Source: Saturnia japonica (taxonomy: Eukaryota; Arthropoda; Insecta; Lepidoptera; Saturniidae). From it: 64,000 nt of DNA. Shown here one piece after another: positions 44,287-56,649 of this stretch (within the stretch, counting starts at the first letter, position 1; every line of letters starts with the position of its first letter). A program made the translations under genes and the position numbers. The stretch is taken from the NCBI GenBank assembly GCA_033032175.1, contig CM065332.1, positions 419,501 to 483,500 of the forward strand, in the 5' to 3' direction. Below the pieces are notes generated by a model, which was not told the DNA's origin, ran no database searches, and saw only the letters and a list, made by a program, of their open reading frames with translations.

Positions 44287-44790
44287 CTAGCTGTGCTCGC
44301 GGCTTCGCTCACTTGAACCACAGAATGCCCGCGCGAATCTTGCTTCCCGCTCCCGACTATTTTAAAGACAAAAATGCTTATTGTGGGTGTTACTTAGAAG
44401 TTAGAGGTATACTCTCGCCAACTTTTTTGTAGGTCTTTTTAATGTCTACAATTATTTACAATCTTAATTTGCTATATATAATATGAACCCCGAATTCATT
44501 CACCATAACTAGTTTTTTTTTAATGTGTAAATGTAAATAATTAAGATTCCTAATTCTTTTTCTAAAATAGAAGTAGCCTAAGTTACTTCCTATAAAATCA
44601 GCTATCTACCAGTGAAAGTACCGTCTTAATCGGCCCAATGGTTTCGGAAATTACCCAGAAAAAACAAACAGACAAAAATTTAAAAAATGGGCTTTTTGTT
44701 ATAGATGTCATTTATGCATTTAGTAAAAAACTGTTATTTTGACATTACAAACAGACACTTCAATTTTACTAATTATATAGAAGATATAGA
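44287..44790 (-). mobile_element. non-autonomous Helitron (family A), full-length copy
   Basis: CTAG at 44287-44290, then CTGTGCTCGCGGCTTCGCTC, gives the - strand 3' end with its hairpin. The copy continues collinear with 27034-27501: 'gctcccgactattttaaaga', 'tgcttattgtgggtgtt', 'ttgacattacaaacagacac', 'ttcaattttactaatta'. Confidence 0.72.
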
Positions 44791-45494
44791 TGAGAAAATA
44801 CAGTGGTATAGGATTTTTCTATGATTGATACGGCGTAGCTTGGTGAGGTGAGGTGGTTAACTTCGTGTCTTTCCGGAGAATGAGGCATGGGCGTGTAGCC
44901 AAGTACTGTCAAGGTAATAATAAGCATGTGGTAGCTTTATTATTACCAACGTTCACCGTCGTTTGAAGCCGTACCGTAATTACTATTAGGTACTGTGGAG
45001 ATAATAGTCAAGTTAACAGATGGACTTAACTAATTGTGGTAATTTATTGAATGTAGTCATTATAAGCTATCAGATCTCAAAAGACGAAGATCCAGCTAAT
45101 ACGTATACCGTGCAAGCTAAACTGTCTGAGAAACGATTTAGAATAGCAACAAAACAACTCATAAAAATAGATCGAAACCTTTTCAATATCTGAATATGTC
45201 TGTTGTATGCAAAACGGGATGCACTATCCCCTCGCCGCCCCCTCCTCCCAACCATCTCTGGTTTCGTGCGCGTCTGAAATCTAATTCGGTATCGGGATCG
45301 CTGACGACTAACAAAAGCGGAAAAATCAAAAGTAGACTAAATAAAGTTTTGAACAGACACTTAGGTAAATATGTTTTAAAATTTAGGTTAGGTTGGGTTA
45401 TTTTTTTTTTCTTGACAGGAGTCTACCTGTCGTGTCGTGGTATGTCTGATAATTATTAAATATTTAAACAAGTTACGGTCTATACTTAATTTGA
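44791..45494. other. intergenic with a small inverted repeat
   Basis: GGTAATAATAA (44913-44923) and TTATTATTACC (44937-44947) are exact complements around 13 nt. A GC-richer patch at about 45225-45300 ('ccctcgccgccccctcctcc') is unassigned. Confidence 0.4.
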
Positions 45495-45660
45495 CTAGAT
45501 GTGCCTCACGGTTTCACTCGTGTTAAGTATATTCGAGCAAATTATATGACATTCATTCTTGACTGTAAAGTGCAACAATATTTTTTTCATTCTGACTGGT
45601 AGTTTAAGAGTTTTCAAACACACAACAACAAACAATCTATGTGTTGATTTTTAGAATAAC
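45495..45660 (-). mobile_element. Helitron-like 3' terminus, degraded
   Basis: CTAG at 45495-45498, then ATGTGCCTCACGGTTTCACTCG, is a - strand Helitron end with substitutions. The interior extent is unknown. Confidence 0.42.
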
Positions 45661-48364
45661 AATTTGTATATGTAGATGTTTACTGCTATGATTCTGGCAT
45701 ACACCTTTCGCTTCTTCAACATTCATCAATCTTTTCATGTATGCTCGTTGGTTTAAAGCACTCTTGACCTAACCTTTCTTCATAACGTCCCCGATTTGAT
45801 CTTTGTCTAAGCCTTGCTTTTCCAACACTTCCATTCAGATCGCCTTATAAATCTGCTTAGTCAATCGAAGAACCGACAATGCTTACATGATGCGTTAATA
45901 AAATAAAAATAAAACGAAAGGTATAACAAAGAGTTAACCTTATTTAATGTTGTTAATATTAATTATCAATATAAACTTATTGTTGTGTAATCATAATATC
46001 GTATCGACAAACTGGTAACTAAGTTGCACGACCTCCCGATACATGATCAAGTTGTTATTTATTAAGTTAAACCAAGTTACAATAGTAGGGTGGGCAGAGT
46101 AGCCAAGTTTCCTACAATGTACATTGTTTAGCTTTGAAGCTAGATCCGAACTATAATGTTATGTGTAACTTTATTATTGCTGTGTCCTCTCACGTCTAAG
46201 CAGAAATGTGTGGTGATATTGTTTTTTTGACTTTTCTTCCTTCAATCATAAACGTATATTCTTTGTATTAAAGAAAATAATACAAGCGATGATATTTTTG
46301 GCAGAATGTAAGGGGGTTGAAATAATACCAGAACACTTGAGATGCCCAAGCCAACCACACCGGCACGTGGAGTAGCCTTCTGGATAAAGAAAGAAGGAAT
46401 GGCAGGCGAGTGGTGTGAATTATTGACAGGGTCGCGACCGCTATGTAGGCAAAAAGCCTGCCGTTATGATTCGCTCATGTCCATCGCGCTTGGGAACAGC
46501 CAGCGCATTTCCAATTTTAATTCACGCAAGCTAACTTGAAAGCAGCTATATATATTTTTAGATTTTAATGTGCTTCAGGATCCGCATTAATTTACGTTAA
46601 GTAATTTTTACTCTCTTCTTTATTTATCAATCAAATCAAACACCAGAACTCTACCATGCTCTTATCCCAAGTGTCTATAAATTATTTTACTTTTTAAAGT
46701 TTGCTGTTAATATCTATAAGTATGCAAGTCTATGGCTGGTAGAGGGAGGGGCTACACAGAAGTACATATTACCAGACATGCATCTCGATACCGACTTTAA
46801 TACTGTAAGGGCGGTTACACGATGTCATTCTCAACACGGTTCAATAATTTCACTATAACATTACAAAAGGAATAAAATTAGGTATTATATAATTTATTAT
46901 TGCCGTAAAATTGACAATTACAAATATCGTTTCATTTTTTTTTGCGGTCGGTGAATATTTGGTTCGTTGGCCAATTAAAAATATTTCTAACGATACAACA
47001 TACGTGAGTGCACGCAAAGGCGGTCGCCGGCGGACTGGAGGTCGCGATTCACGGTCACTCGGTCAGGGACGCGGGGAAAGGGTGCAGGTACGCTTGCGCC
47101 AGCGTCGATGGGATGCGGCGCGCGTTGCATATTTAATTATTTTATGCGGGGTACACAGTTCACGATATTAATTTGCGGGTTTAATGAAGGAGAGATGTAG
47201 ACTGTACTTTTTATTGTTAATGCTATCTGTATCGAGACAATGCATAAGATGGAAGTGCTCAACCATAAGGAATGAAAGTGGTGGAATCAGTTGATCGTCA
47301 CGCAGGCAGCAGATCTTTACGCCTATTCATCCTGCTGTTTCTTGAAGTACGTTCACAGCATAGACAAATGTGCTTCGACAACCACTTAAAGACACGAGCG
47401 CAGCGACCCGTGGGTTAGCTTGTCATAAAGACGACGGCGACGCGCACTTAATAATTATTCTAAAGAGCTGATTTCGAGCGACCGCTTACGTTAGCGGTTT
47501 AGCAGTGTATGCATATAGGTAAAAAGAAGGGGGGAAAGGAATAGTCTATTAAATTTAATATCAAGCAACGGATAATACTTTTATTAACTCCTTTTTTTAT
47601 CAACGGCGAGCGTGTTATAATATAATAGTGAAAAGGCATTTTTTTATAACTTAGACCAAAAACAAGAGCGGCCGGCGCACCGCGTCAGTCGGATGGCAAA
47701 AAGTATCAATATTTTAATTCCGGAAATGAGTTTCATAGGATGAATAGCATTTCATAACTCCAGCAGCAGTACGAGGTTAAGCACGCTTTTATGTTGCCTA
47801 ATGGGCTTATTAATTTATGTTGGTGATTTAAAATAGTGAAAACTTTAATTAGTTCGTTTGGTAAGAAGTCTACATTCAAGTTTGAAGACGTTGGGTTCGA
47901 TATTTGACTGAAGTAAACTGTAACATCACTCATATTTTAAGGTTACTATGTCCGTGGGATCAGTTATGTAAACTTATGTAAAGTGTCGTGAGCAATAAAT
48001 TGTTTGTGACTAAGGTTTTATCAAAATTTATGATATCATTTGACTAGGTACTTTATATTCTTATATCTGACCTGCGTTTAAATGTAATTGAGGCCAAATT
48101 TTTTGATGCATTAGTTACTACATCAAATAGAGACAAGCTTCTTAGCATTTCATAGATTTAATGCGCGGGTGCCGGGTCCATCGTGTGGAGAGAACACGAG
48201 CAGCTCCCGGGACTTGTGACCCAGGTGTAGGTTTAAGGAACCTAGAACGCCCGTGATACCAGTAATGTCTAGAACTGCCTACTGATTCGATTTTGAAAAT
48301 TCTTTCACTGCAAGAAAGCAGTCTCAGCATAGACATAGACATAACATCAGTTTCAGCTTAAAAT
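45661..48364. other. intergenic with several GC-rich patches
   Basis: No protein domain recognised. GC-rich patches lie at about 46350-46500, 47010-47120, 47390-47480 and 48160-48240. The 47010-47120 patch is discussed separately. A CCAAT-like motif on the - strand (ATTGG, about 46969) lies upstream of it. Confidence 0.4.
47010..47125 (+). other. GC-rich island with possible 5' splice site
   Basis: Strongly GC-rich DNA in AT-rich surroundings, with 'gggtgcaggtacgcttgcgc' giving a CAG|GTACGC donor-like site at about 47088. It could be a first-exon/promoter island of a host gene or part of an unidentified repeat. No start site or coding frame can be supported. Confidence 0.25.
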
Positions 48365-48620
48365 AACATACCATCACTCCTGTATTCCCCGAAGGTTTAG
48401 GCAGAGGTATACTAATGTACACCCACGGTCCGCCAAGTATTTTTTAGGTACTATGTATTAGGGGGCGAGCCTAATGCCATTAATCGGGCACAAAGCCAAA
48501 CTCCGAGCTGCTACTGAGAATTACATAGGAAAAACCCAATAACACTTTGCCGACCTGGGAATCGAACCCAGGACTTCGAGCATAGCAATCACGCTTGGGA
48601 CCACTAAGCTAATGAAGCAG
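48365..48620 (-). repeat. tRNA-derived SINE (family S1), best copy
   Basis: On the - strand: A box TAGCTTAGTGG (48601-48611), then B box GGGTTCGATTCC (48558-48569), tRNA-like spacing, and a body ending 'gtgatggtatgttatttt'. Copies also at 25935 and 43535. Pol III transcription and mobilisation by a LINE are inferred from class. Confidence 0.77.
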
Positions 48621-49387
48621 TTATAATATTCAGGCTAAGAGTTTATAGGCTATAAAAATTCAAATATGTGGTATATGATTTTTTCCAAAACCGGTGCAGT
48701 TTTAATAACAGTAATATATATAAATTACTCACCCTGTCTTAGACTTAGTAAGACCAATTAAATTTTTTTTAGATAATAGTGTCAGTTTCTTTAATAAGAT
48801 CCAGAAACACGTTACTGATTTGTCGGACAATCAGTTCAAGGACCATGTCAAATATACTGTTAAAACTGATGAATCAATATGTGAATGATAATGATGTCTG
48901 CAAATGACGCTCTCTTTCTGTGCGTTCACTAAATAATAATTATGAATATTATTATTAACTGTCAATCCTTTTTTTATAATTACAAGAAGAAAAGAAAGAT
49001 AAACCCAATCGAGTTTCTTGCCAGTTCTTCTCAATGACTGGAATATATTTTGTCCGAATCGGTGGTAGTGTTTTGACGTTCATAAGTGTAAATAATTTAC
49101 CTAATATTTTTTTTAAATGACTTCTTAGGGTTTAAATTAAATAGAGTATTTTTTTATATTGATTTTATTATTAACTTTAATATCACAACAAACGCGTACG
49201 AAGTCACAGGCCGTTGCTAGTATAATTAATTTTATTAACGAACAAGTACCTATTTTAATTAATTTTACGAATGAACATCACGTAGGAATCTGTAAAACAA
49301 AGTTGCCTATACAAATTCAATTTGCAAGCGTTAATTTGAATGTGCTTAATTTTTTATAAAAGTAGAACTGATGTGGAGCATATAGAA
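48621..49387. other. intergenic, nothing recognised
   Basis: AT-rich; no supported feature. Confidence 0.45.
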
Positions 49388-49670
49388 CTAGCACTTTGCC
49401 CGCGGTTTCGCTCGCATCATAGATATGTCCCATCTCCTTTAAATTCTACCTGAATTGTTAAATACAAATTCAGTTCAAAAATGTCGGACTTTCATACAAA
49501 TTTGCATCCCCTTTTTCACTACTTTAGGGATTGAATTTCCCAAAAATACTTACTTAGTAGTCATCTACAGTGTAGAAGGCAACTGCATGCGAATTTTCAT
49601 GATCCTAACCCCAATAATTTCTGCATTGATATGTCAGTCAGTTATCCTTAGGTTTATATAACTTGTTTGT
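49388..49670 (-). mobile_element. Helitron-like element (family D)
   Basis: CTAG at 49388-49391, then CACTTTGCCCGCGGTTTCGCTCG, forms a - strand 3' end. The interior ('cccctttttcactactttag', 'tgaatttcccaaaaatactt', 'tgatatgtcagtcagtta') corresponds in reverse complement to the type at 28547-28800. Confidence 0.55.
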
Positions 49671-49996
49671 ATCCCATCATAGTCTCTTTGCTTAAGTAAA
49701 TAAGCTCGCGGTTTGATGATAGATGCCCTTTAATATAAAATGAGAGAGGGTATACCCCCCTCCTCCCCCTCCTCCCATAACCCACACTCGTTCCGCGTCA
49801 GAATAATGATGCGAAAGAGGGCGCCCCTTATGAATTTAAAACGTATGTTACCTTGTCTTTGATAAGTAAGTTAGCAAGACGTCTTGTAACACGTAAACTT
49901 CTATATTCAAGACATAAAAGGAACTCAGGGTACGTTTGTTTGTATGAACGAGATTCTTTTTTTTTCGGACATGAAGGCACAAAGATATATTCATAA
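49671..49996. other. intergenic
   Basis: A C-rich run (about 49755-49780) and nothing else of note. Confidence 0.4.
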
Positions 49997-50320
49997 CTAG
50001 CTACTCCCGCTTCCGTTTATTTTAAAGATAAAAATTCTTATAGTGAGTCATCCTCAGCAGATAGACCATATGCTCTCGCTGAATTTTTTTACAATTATGT
50101 AGTACATTAATTTGAAATATCACTTTCACCGAGAAATATCAGTTAACTGTCAATGAAAGTCCCGTTTAAATCAGACAGGCAGACAATTTTTTTATATATT
50201 TTGTTTTACGTACCATATACACTTATGCTTTCATAAGCATTTAGTAAAAACCATTTATTCCATACATTTTTTTACAAATTTAATACATATAATTTCAAAT
50301 ATATAATAGACAACTTTAAA
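49997..50320 (-). mobile_element. Helitron (family A), decayed copy
   Basis: CTAG at 49997-50000; 'tcccgcttccgtttatttta', 'tgtagtacattaatttgaaa' and 'gtcaatgaaagtcccgttta' follow the family A order on the - strand with many substitutions and deletions. Confidence 0.5.
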
Positions 50321-50924
50321 TAACAAAAAACAAATTTAACTTAATAATTTTGATGAGTTCCCTGGTGTATCTTCGAAGTCTAATGTCCAATGCCAATGAA
50401 ATTAAAATAGGCCCACCCTTGAGGTAACTCCTTTCCAACAAAAAAACAATAAACAAAATCGGTTCATAAACAAAGAAGTTATAGTTGACGATCCATAAAT
50501 AATAAATATATAAACTCGAATTGAGAACACTAGGGAACTTTTCAAAATCATTGAAGGTGGTTGATTGGTTCTCTTTTTTGTTATACAAGTTTGGTGATAA
50601 AATTTGCTCACTAAATTTCAGTGCCTTATGTATCGAAGTAAAACCACTGTCGAAAGCAAACCTACAGACTCGATTGTAGACGAATCGTTTACATGCTGTT
50701 TACAAAAACACAAGCAAAATGCACGATACATAATGGATATACTCCATCTCATTGAACGGGAAATCGTTTCTGTCTTCTTGCTAAGTCATCATGGTTGTAT
50801 TTTGTTTGTATTTGTACTGTTTAAGTATAATTAATATTTAATATCAAATTATTTAAATGTTAAAAACATGTACTGATTATATTGAGTTTTATATCAAAAG
50901 TGAAGTAGTTTTTAACCGACTCCA
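50321..50924. other. intergenic, nothing recognised
   Basis: A GC-poor stretch; small ORFs carry no domain. Confidence 0.4.
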
Positions 50925-51065
50925 AGAAAAGGAGAAGGTTTTCAATTCGAATGTTCGAATTCGAACTTCTTTGTTTATGAACCTATTTATATGATTATTT
51001 TTTATTTGAAAAGGGGATATCTCAAGGTTGGACCCATTTTATTTTAATTGGCATTATATCATCAA
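50925..51065 (+). repeat. dispersed repeat (family F), copy 2
   Basis: 'tttttaaccgactccaagaa', 'aggagaaggttttcaattcg' and 'atatctcaaggttggacc' resemble a widespread lepidopteran repeat and the shorter piece at 16836-16910. Confidence 0.48.
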
Positions 51066-52954
51066 CTTCGAAAATACAATTATATTCTTCCTATCCATGA
51101 ACACAGTCGAATAGCAGATATCTCATATCTGTTAAAAATCATTAACGATATGGTAGACTGCGCAGTACTGCTAAGTAATATTAACCTGTGAGTGCCTACT
51201 GTATATGTATACAACAAACAAATTCCCTTTACACGTGCCGTTAGTGAAATCATCATATAGAAAAAACTCTTTTTTAGTCAGAATAAGCAATCAAATTAAT
51301 ATCATTAATATCATTTCCAAAACCATAGATATAGATCTCTTTCAAATCAATTTTCTCAAACTTAAGAAAAATCTTACCAGTCAATTTTTTACCTAATTTC
51401 ACCAGTATAATATTACCAACCAATTTTATTTAACTGCCTTTATTACTGTATATTTGTGTGAACTGTTAAATTACCTTCTGTATGTTATTTCTCTATATAA
51501 TTATGTAATTTGTTAGCAATAAGATCACCATGTATCATTAAATAAATAAGTAAAATAAAATCATTAGAGTTGGAATTATTTTTTGTTAGAAATTGTTTTG
51601 TTTGTTATCGGTTACAAATAGGTTTTGACAGCTAAAAACATAAATGTAGTATTATATATAGACGACATATTAGATCAGAATAAAAAGCTAATATTTTTGA
51701 GTAGATATGAACATTAAAAGAAAACAAACAGTACCGGAGCTCACGTCCACACTAATGACGATAAAAACCACCAACAGACGGACAGACGCGTACAAACTGC
51801 CCACTATTATATTAACGCGCCCCGAGCCGACGAAATAAAGACATGGCCTTTTTTATAAGGGTTCCCAGTATATCTTGTACATTGAATATAATTTATCAAC
51901 GGTGAAAAGATAATGCAGTAAGTCGCTCTAAGGATTCTGATAACAATAAGAATAATTTATTAGTGATCATAGAATTTGCAATTTGAATCAAAATACAGAT
52001 TAATATGGTTTTAGTAGACAATACTTAAGCATTTATACTGGCATGGAATATTATTTAAAAATCTCAAAATTATATTATTTAAAAATTCGTTAAATTACAA
52101 TCACATGAATATTGAAGTGAACGAATAATTAAAAATTCAATGAAATTATATTCTGACTTGTCTGTTTTTAATCAATTTTATCGATCAACCGAGTTGTTCA
52201 TTTTCCTCATCATTATAAATATTGAAAGTAGTAATAACAAATATACGAACAGCTGTCGCCATTACAGTCATGCTTATTGCGGTGAACATGACTGTTGTTT
52301 TGCCTTCCGGGAAACAATCATTCAGTTCACCTATTGTTAAGTTGTCACTGCCACCTGTAGCTGTTTATAATCAACTTCAAAAAGACCGCAAGAATAATTA
52401 TTGCCAGGTGACAACCTTCGGATTAGAACTCAGCAGCGCAAGTGCTTCTGCTTTGTACCAGAATTCGTCAGTTCTCTACCATCTACCCACAACTTTTACC
52501 CACCCCTACTAACTTTTCGTTAGAAATTCACTACTATAATAAATTCTTAAACACACTTCATATCTGAGTCATTTAAAAATATAGTTTATGTATGGATAAT
52601 AAAGATCATATCCGGAAGGAAACCCTCTCATCGTAAAATATTGTATCTGGATATACAATTTTTGAGATCATACAATATTTTACGAGTGAATGTATGGGAG
52701 TAGTTTACGATTCTCTTTCTGGGTTAGGAACGCTTCTGTGGCGTAATGCGTGGTCACACTAACAGCGAGGCGTATTACTGAAATGTTCTTTACCGGTTCG
52801 AGAAAATTACTATACTATACAATGTATTATTTTTTTAATACAACTAAAGTCGCAAACAAACGTACATGCATACCGTATTCTATAAACGCTTGTGCCACCA
52901 TAAGTTTACAATGGTCACCATATATCATTGAACATAGATATCACTAGCACGTTA
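51066..52954. other. intergenic with a 16-bp perfect hairpin
   Basis: AT-rich with no gene recognised. GC-richer non-repeat DNA lies at about 51735-51835. The hairpin (52631-52685) is listed separately. Confidence 0.4.
52631..52685. other. perfect 16-bp inverted repeat
   Basis: TCGTAAAATATTGTAT (52631-52646) and ATACAATATTTTACGA (52670-52685) are exact complements with a 23-nt spacer. There is no TA-duplicated transposon around it and no second copy in the window. Confidence 0.55.
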
Positions 52955-53045
52955 CCAACCTTGAACCCCCTACCCCAAGGAGCTCTGGAGACCCTACACA
53001 CTGCAGGAACACAACACAAGGTTATTTGGCTGTCCAGGTCGTACT
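52955..53045 (-). repeat. SINE-like repeat (family S3), copy 2
   Basis: Reverse complement of the block at 1600-1680: 'ggagctctgga', 'cactgcagg' and 'aggttatttggct' are shared with small changes. Confidence 0.6.
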
Positions 53046-53470
53046 AATTATTTAAAAATGCTGAAAAATCTATAGTTATTTAATTTTCCACTGCATAAAC
53101 GAGCATTTTCTAAAGGATTTCTTCACCGTAAACTTCATTTACTCAACATTATTTAATAAATAATTAAATTCAAAATTTATTTATAAATAATATACATTTA
53201 ATATATACAAAAATTACTTGCGTGTTCATGTTCTATTTTTAAAATAGTACCACCAACAATTTAATGTATTTTAACGCAAATAAAGCCGAAGGCATCACCT
53301 ATAGCTATAAATATGATTCTGAATAATAATATAGGACATGTCGAGCTCATACCTGCCGACATCGGATTTATTATTCCATTGGCCATTGGCCATACGGTCA
53401 GAACGAATTAAAGTGTTTTTTAGTATTTAGGTTTCATACAATTAACTTAATTTTCTAACAAACTTTAATA
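53046..53470. other. intergenic, AT-rich
   Basis: Nothing supported. Confidence 0.4.
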
Positions 53471-53472
53471 TA

Positions 53473-53491
53473 AAGAAAGAAAGAAAGAAAA
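53473..53491 (-). repeat. microsatellite tail of the CR1/L2-type element
   Basis: AAAGAAAGAAAGAAAGAAA on the + strand, the 3' tail of the - strand element. Confidence 0.7.
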
Positions 53492-53759
53492 GTTTATTTA
53501 TCCATCACACAACACATTAAAACATAAAATCAACACAACAAAAAAAAATGTGCGGGGATAAACAGGTCCCAATCTCAGCATAATTGCTACACTGAATCCG
53601 ACTGAGTCCATACATCACGGGTATCAATAAAATAGATAAAAAATAAAAATAACTAATAGTAAATTAAAATAATAATATAATACGTACTAACAATGTACAA
53701 AAAATAAATTCGACAAAGAGCAATTAAAACTGTGTGTGAGAGAGAGAGTGAGGATTTCA

Positions 53760-56378
53760 CAACTTTAAGATCACGCTAAGCTACAAAACTGGTCCTGTAA
53801 CAAAAGTTTTTAAAGCACGAAGTGGCGGCGGTAAATCATTCCAGCATTGTGAAGCCGCAAACTTAAATGAACCTCGGAAAGCTTGGGAGTAATAAGTACA
53901 AAGCTACTGGTTCTTTTCGAGAATCTATGTTGAAACTCTGCCCAAATCAACTTCAAGTATAAATAACGAATTATTTAAAAAACGAAGTTTTTAAGAATTT
54001 AAATAATAAGTAATATGTGAACGTGATAGAACATCCAAACAAAGACGTGCACAAGCATTTTGAATGCGTTGGACGAGTTTCTCCGTTATTTTATACAAGC
54101 AAGGTACATACACAATATCACAATAATTAAGCTTGGAGAGAATTAAAGATTCACAAAGAGTTAACCTGAATTCTTTGCTCAAGATAGGGCGTACTTTATA
54201 CAGGAATTTCAGACGATAAAAGCAGTTTTATGCTTTCTGCTACATGCTTTACAAAACGTAAGTTGCTATCAACAATTAAACCGAGGCTTTTAGCTTCCGT
54301 AACTCGCTCAATAGTCTTGCCATCCACTAGTATGTCAAATGTCACACTACTAAGCCTGACAATATTTCGTTAACTAACAATTACCATATATTTCGATTTT
54401 TGAGGGTTGATAACAAATGTATTAAATGTAGACCAATGAGATACGTTTGCCAAATCGTAGTTTATTTTTTTTTTACAACATCGGTTAGATTACATGGAAG
54501 AAATTACTGGTACAACTGCATACCACCCGCATAGAGGTGATACTTGCAATATTTAATGGAATGAGTGATATCTGCACAATACAATATAAATAAAATATGG
54601 ACCTAAAATAAATCTTTGAGGTACTCCTCGAATAACAGACTCAAAAGAGGACTGAACCGTAGACCCATTTAGTAAACTCAATTTAACAAATTGACATCTA
54701 TTAGATAGATAACTTCGAAAACAGCTCACAGAAAAAGCATCGAATCCATAGAATACAAGCTTTGATAAAAGGAGAGGTATATTTATTTTATACATTCGAA
54801 TGCGCGTGAGAAATCCAAGAGTATGAGTATAGTATGAGGAGAGCAGTAGAAGAACCATGTCATTTGCGGAAGCCAGGCTGGACCTCAGGCAGAATATCAT
54901 TTTTTTCTAAATACTCCATGAGTTGCAGTTTAACAGCCTTTTCCAAGAATTTGGATACACAAGGTAATAGACTGATTGATTGTAAGTCTTTCAGAGTAGA
55001 GGGATTATTGCTCTTAGGGATTGGCTTCACGACAGCTACTTTCCAAGTATCGGGAAAAAATACTACTTGTAATAGAATGGTTAACTATTGCAGTAATTGC
55101 ATTTAGAGATTGAGGCAGTGTCATCAACAACATATCCTAATAATGTACAGTACTGTGCTTTCACTTACGGGATACATCGAAAAGGTGGTGGAACTAAACC
55201 TTTGATGGTCATAGTATTTTAAGTGCGAGATAGGAACACTATCTTGCCCGAGTATACAAAAAAAATGTGAGTTAATGATGTCAGGATTATCAATTTGTGG
55301 CGGAATTTCTGAGGCTTGCTTCTTATTAGGCAACACGGTAGGCTTAAGGTTATTGTAAAGCTTTTTAGAATTTTTAATATTATTATTAATATATTGGCTG
55401 AAATATGTATATTATTTTCTTACTTTCGATGCCTGCAATCACAAGGTATTTTATCTCTTTATAACAGTTTTTCTATGATAGTCTTATACTTTTTATGAAA
55501 GTCATCTCGGATTTGAATCATTGTTTTAATAGTGTCCGTTATCCACGGATAAAGAGGCTCTCTATACATAGTCGTTTTCATTGGTGCGTATCGATCAAAT
55601 AAAATTACTAAGAAATATGTAAACATTTCTACAAGTTCATTAATATCCGAGGTAATCCTAAAAAAGTCTCAATCTTTTCTACGGAGGTCTTTTTCAAACA
55701 AATCAACTACGATATCTTTCAAAGGTCTACAAATGACTAATCGTGGAGATAGCTTCTCTTTTTTAATATTAAAATGAATCAACAGCATGGCATGACTTCT
55801 TTACGGGTACGAGCATCAGTGCACACGATATCGATAAGAGACTGACTGTGCTCAGTAAAATGTGTCGGTTCAGTAATAATTTGTTTTAAATTAAGACAAT
55901 GAAGAAATTCAGCCATGAGATCAGTTTTGTTGCTATTTCCTCCAAGAACATCTATATTAAAATCACCTACAAAAATTAATTTATCATATTTATCAAAAGC
56001 TGTGTTAATGTCCTGTCAAGGTGGCCTGTATGCGGTGCCAATAACCACTTCCTATCCGTTAGCATTTAATTGTAGCCACATTTGCTCAACTTTATGCGTA
56101 AGGGGGTGAGTACAAACACGTGCAGAAATCCCTTTCCTTAAATAAAAACCCACTCCACCACCTCGTCCTGCACGGATGTGATCAGGCCTCGGTGTATACC
56201 TCAACCGATATCCTTGTAACTTCGGTGCCTTTTCATCCTCACCACGCCTAAGCCAAGTCTCATTTATGGCTAACACATCTGGCATCAATTCCTCAGTAGC
56301 TATAATAAATTCTTCATGCCTTGTGTTAAGTGATCCGGCATTGGAATAACCAAATTTGTGATTTTTTGTATTAGACAT
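53760..56378 (-). pseudogene. ORF2 (endonuclease + RT) of the CR1/L2-type element
   Basis: The endonuclease begins at 56378 and reads INETWLRRGED (about 56270) and GRGGGVGFYL (about 56160). A GDFNID stretch appears near 55960 in another frame. RT blocks are FPDTWKVAVVKPIPK (about 55050), SLLPCVSKFLEKAV (about 54960), INIPLLLSKLVFYGFD (about 54780) and GVPQRFILGP (about 54620, where the usual G is R). The catalytic YADD segment is not readable near 54530, where sequence is lost or scrambled. The C-terminus gives LNYCDIVYVPCLYKI (about 54120) and FKFAASQCWNDLPPPLRAL (about 53850), the WN-LP motif usual at the end of CR1/L2 polymerases. Frames change repeatedly; the protein is dead. Confidence 0.8.
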
Positions 56379-56649
56379 GGCTATATAGTATGAGTGGAAT
56401 TAATAGAATGGGTAGATAGTAATATAAGAATTTTAAAATTAAATATAATATGTTAAATAAATAATAATACACATTTTACAATAGATGTGCCGGTTTTATA
56501 ATGTAGTACTTAGATAAGCATAAATTAAAAAGTTCATAAAGATATTTAATTTTGATATAACACTTCTCCACACAATTTGAATGGACAAAATGTGCTAACA
56601 TATAATATTTTATTAAATATAAGTGAATAAGATATAAACAGGGTATAAG

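Noticed and set aside
46911..47171. 86-codon frame over the GC-rich island
   Set aside because: Arg/Gly-rich only because of base composition; no start context or domain. Kept only as a regulatory/exon candidate.
48541..48620. Possible tRNA gene (A and B boxes present)
   Set aside because: No cloverleaf acceptor stem or anticodon arm fits, and three collinear copies show it is the head of a SINE.
53471..53495. Simple AAAG microsatellite
   Set aside because: Not independent: it is the 3' tail of the adjacent CR1/L2-type element.
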